From positions 3,067,501 to 3,131,500 of the forward strand of contig NC_008576.1 of NCBI RefSeq assembly GCF_000014865.1: a stretch of 64,000 nucleotides of DNA, read 5' to 3'. The DNA is from Magnetococcus marinus MC-1. GTDB lineage: Bacteria > Pseudomonadota > Magnetococcia > Magnetococcales > Magnetococcaceae. The translations under genes and the position numbers were made by a program. The notes beneath the pieces are model-generated. The model searched no databases. It was not told the origin of the DNA and saw only the letters and a program-made list of their open reading frames with translations. Each line of letters opens with the position of its first letter. Within the stretch, counting starts at the first letter, position 1. Shown one piece after another: positions 61,745-64,000 of this stretch.

Positions 61745-64000
61745 ATGAGTGTGCATTCACACGATGATGTCGGCCATTTTGACCGTAAGCTCGCCGTAAG
61801 CTTTGGTGCTGTGGTGCTGCTGGTCATGCTGACGGTAAGCGCTGTCTCGTGGTATGCCTTTGATGCCATTATGAAAGATCAAGAGGCGCGTTTAGCCCGC
61901 ATTATCGGCAGCGTGGTGGGTGAGGCCGTGGGCAGGGTCAGCTTTTCGGGCAAGCACCACACACGCCTTTTGGTTAAAGATCTTATTGCCAAAAACCCCC
62001 AGTTTAGCCATATCGGTGTGATCAATTTAGAGGACCAAATCATCGCCCACAGCAACGACCAACTCAATGATCGCCCCATGCTCTGGCCACAGGGCATGAG
62101 TCTGCAAAAAGCGCTCACCGAACCCAACCAAGTCTACCATTTTTCCCTATTTGGACGACCTACCGTAAGAGAGCTCTTTTTACCCTACCACAGCGGTTTT
62201 AATAACCGCTTGGCGGGTATTATCCATATTGGTATCCGTCAAGATGCCACCACACGCGCCCTTAAAAGCGGTTTTCTAAGCCTGCTCTCGATGATTGCAC
62301 TGCTCACCATGGGTGCCATGATTTTGGTCCACCGCCTGAGCAAACGCTACAGCCGACCGGTTAAACGGCTGGCCAATCAAATGGCCGCATTATTGGAACA
62401 TGCGCCCATGTTGATTGCCATTCAAAAAGGGCAACAACAACCCCATGTAACCAGCCGTCTGTGGCATCAATTTTACCGGACGCATCCTCTGCCTGACCAA
62501 CCTCCACTCCACCCCTTATTACCCACCAAGCAAGAGGATCTTACAAAAATAAACAGTTCCGCTCAGGAGTTAAACGTCACCTTGGATGGGCATGAATACC
62601 ACTTTTTGTTCACCCGCTTTATACTGAGCGAAGAGCTGCAAGAGCATGCACAGCCGCAGATCTGTACCATTGCCCTCGATATTAGTGACCATAAGCTGGT
62701 AGAACGGCAACTGAGCGAAAGCGAAAACCGTTTTCACTCTTTGGTCAGCAATCTGCCTGGTGCCGTCTATCGCTGCAACCTAGATAGTGCTTGGAGCATG
62801 CTCTTTATCAGCGATGGCATTGAGCGTATTAGCGGCTACCCGAAAGAGTCCTTTATCCACAACTTGGAGCGCTCTTTTGCCAGCATTATCCACAAAGACG
62901 ACCTCATTATGGTCGAGCAAAAGGTGTTTGAAGGGGTCAACCTTAACCGCAGCTATCACATGGAGTATCGTATTATCCACCAAGATGGCGCTACCCGCTG
63001 GGTCTATGAAGAGGGACGCGCCCATTTTGGAAAGCATGGTCAAGCACTTTGGCTGGATGGGGTTATTTTTGACATAACCGACCGTAAGCAGATGGAGCAT
63101 ACCCTGCACCAAAACCGTACGCGCCTACAAGCTGCGGTTGTAGCCAGTCGGGCAGGCACCTTTTATTACACCATTGAAAACGACCAAAACAGTTGGGATG
63201 CCCGCATGCTAGAGATCTATGGGCTTGAGGCTTCTCAATTTGATAATAACTATGCCGCCTGGGTACGCTGCATCCACCCAGAGGATCAACACAGCACAGA
63301 GCAGGCTTTCTTCCGTGCCTTAAGCGCTTCTTACCACACCCAAACCTATGACATTGAACACCGCATCGTGCGACCCGATGGATCGATCCACCATCTGCGC
63401 ACCCAGGCTTGGATCCAGCGAGACAGCCAGGGAAAAGCTGAACAGGTAAGTGGTCTGGTCTTTGATATTACCGAACAAAAAGAGGTTGAAACCACCCTGC
63501 GCTTGGCCCGCGAACAGGCCGAATCGGCCAACCGTGCCAAAAGCGATTTTCTAGCCGCCATGAGTCATGAAATCCGCACCCCCATGAATGCCGTCATCGG
63601 CATGGGTGAAGTTTTGTTAGAGACCAAATTGGATCAAGAGCAGCGCCACTATATCGAAACGTTGCAGCATGCTGGCGAAGCGTTGTTAGACCTGATTAAC
63701 GCCATCCTCGACCTTTCGAAGATCGAATCTGGGCGTATGGAGTTGGTCGAACAAGATTTTGATCTGCACAAGATGGTTGTCGAAACCTGTCAACTTTTCC
63801 AGGTTCAATGCCGCAAACAGGGCATTGAACTCAATTTAAACTGGGAGGAGAGCAATCCTACCTATATTCATGGCGATCAAGCCCGCATTCGGCAAATATT
63901 GTTTAACTTAATTGGCAATGCGGTCAAGTTCACCGATGAAGGCTCGGTCACGGTAGAGATCCGCTCCATTGAACAAGAAAAAACTTTACTCTTTAAAATT
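61745..64000 (+). CDS. Multi-PAS sensor histidine kinase (partial, runs off the right edge)
   Basis: Membrane kinase with at least 752 residues visible from the ATG at 61745. TM1 is at about 16-38, a periplasmic or extracytoplasmic sensing region at about 40-170, and TM2 at about 175-196. A degenerate PAS-like region and two further PAS domains follow (PAC endings DITDRK and DITEQK). The HisKA segment SHEIRTPMNAVIG has the phospho-acceptor His near 608, and the ATPase N-box is QILFNLIGNAVKFTDEG near the edge. Receiver domains may follow outside. It is directly downstream of the interrupted binding-protein gene, so it is the likely partner, which may now lack its normal ligand input. Confidence 0.9.
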   Translation, partial: MSVHSHDDVGHFDRKLAVSFGAVVLLVMLTVSAVSWYAFDAIMKDQEARLARIIGSVVGEAVGRVSFSGKHHTRLLVKDLIAKNPQFSHIGVINLEDQIIAHSNDQLNDRPMLWPQGMSLQKALTEPNQVYHFSLFGRPTVRELFLPYHSGFNNRLAGIIHIGIRQDATTRALKSGFLSLLSMIALLTMGAMILVHRLSKRYSRPVKRLANQMAALLEHAPMLIAIQKGQQQPHVTSRLWHQFYRTHPLPDQPPLHPLLPTKQEDLTKINSSAQELNVTLDGHEYHFLFTRFILSEELQEHAQPQICTIALDISDHKLVERQLSESENRFHSLVSNLPGAVYRCNLDSAWSMLFISDGIERISGYPKESFIHNLERSFASIIHKDDLIMVEQKVFEGVNLNRSYHMEYRIIHQDGATRWVYEEGRAHFGKHGQALWLDGVIFDITDRKQMEHTLHQNRTRLQAAVVASRAGTFYYTIENDQNSWDARMLEIYGLEASQFDNNYAAWVRCIHPEDQHSTEQAFFRALSASYHTQTYDIEHRIVRPDGSIHHLRTQAWIQRDSQGKAEQVSGLVFDITEQKEVETTLRLAREQAESANRAKSDFLAAMSHEIRTPMNAVIGMGEVLLETKLDQEQRHYIETLQHAGEALLDLINAILDLSKIESGRMELVEQDFDLHKMVVETCQLFQVQCRKQGIELNLNWEESNPTYIHGDQARIRQILFNLIGNAVKFTDEGSVTVEIRSIEQEKTLLFKI

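Noticed and set aside
1-64000. CRISPR arrays, tRNA or rRNA genes, riboswitches
   Set aside because: No regularly spaced repeats, no tRNA cloverleaf-like or rRNA sequence and no known riboswitch core was seen by reading; faint RNA elements cannot be excluded.

Overview
The window looks like a chromosomal segment of a Gram-negative proteobacterium. It carries LPS-type genes, a periplasmic binding protein with a sensor kinase, a sulfide:quinone oxidoreductase and cyclic-di-GMP signalling. The gene content would fit a sulfur-oxidising member of the Magnetococcia, but that placement is a guess from gene style and not from any marker gene. No rRNA, tRNA or CRISPR was seen. Coding density is high, with few clear promoters or terminators.

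Layout. (1) 1-4360, minus strand: end of an exopolysaccharide operon with a Wzc-type tyrosine autokinase, a TPR-like protein and an O-antigen ligase/polymerase that runs off the left edge. (2) 4718-14336: a pseudaminic-acid (CMP-Pse) block containing a HAD phosphatase, a GNAT-NeuB fusion, a Nudix protein, PseB, PseC and PseF. A minus-strand trio (FemAB-like transferase, PIG-L deacetylase, flippase-like membrane protein) sits inside it. No PseG is visible. (3) 14419-22196: glycosyltransferases, an SGNH hydrolase and an MsbA-like exporter. (4) 22507-29292, minus strand: a WbpB/WbpD/WbpE plus HisF/WbpG/HisH module for a 2,3-diamino-uronic acid carrying an acetamidino group. The O-antigen exporter ATPase Wzt is embedded in it, and its AT-rich wbpG looks imported. 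(5) 29485-38212: four more GT4 enzymes, two methyltransferases, the exporter permease Wzm and GDP-mannose 4,6-dehydratase. (6) 38425-47204: mostly non-carbohydrate genes, namely a CofD-like protein, a Na/Pi cotransporter, a BaiN-type flavoprotein, a HIT protein and two paralogous receiver-ATPase regulators. (7) 47320-55256: RfbC, two GT2 enzymes, a sugar nucleotidyltransferase, phosphopentomutase, sulfide:quinone oxidoreductase and a ColD-like enzyme with His in place of the PLP lysine. (8) 55363-64000: a membrane PAS-GGDEF-EAL protein, a periplasmic binding protein broken by an IS1634-type insertion sequence, and a multi-PAS sensor histidine kinase running off the right edge.

How it fits together: most of regions 1-5 and 7 make, modify, polymerise and export cell-surface glycans using several activated sugars (CMP-Pse, a UDP-diacetamido uronate, GDP-4-keto-6-deoxymannose and possibly a 3,6-dideoxyhexose). 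The strongest structural result is the insertion sequence. Its ends are a 12-bp inverted repeat flanked by a CTAA duplication. Removing it with one CTAA copy restores the binding-protein reading frame, whose last 19 codons now lie beyond the element, just before the sensor kinase it probably worked with.
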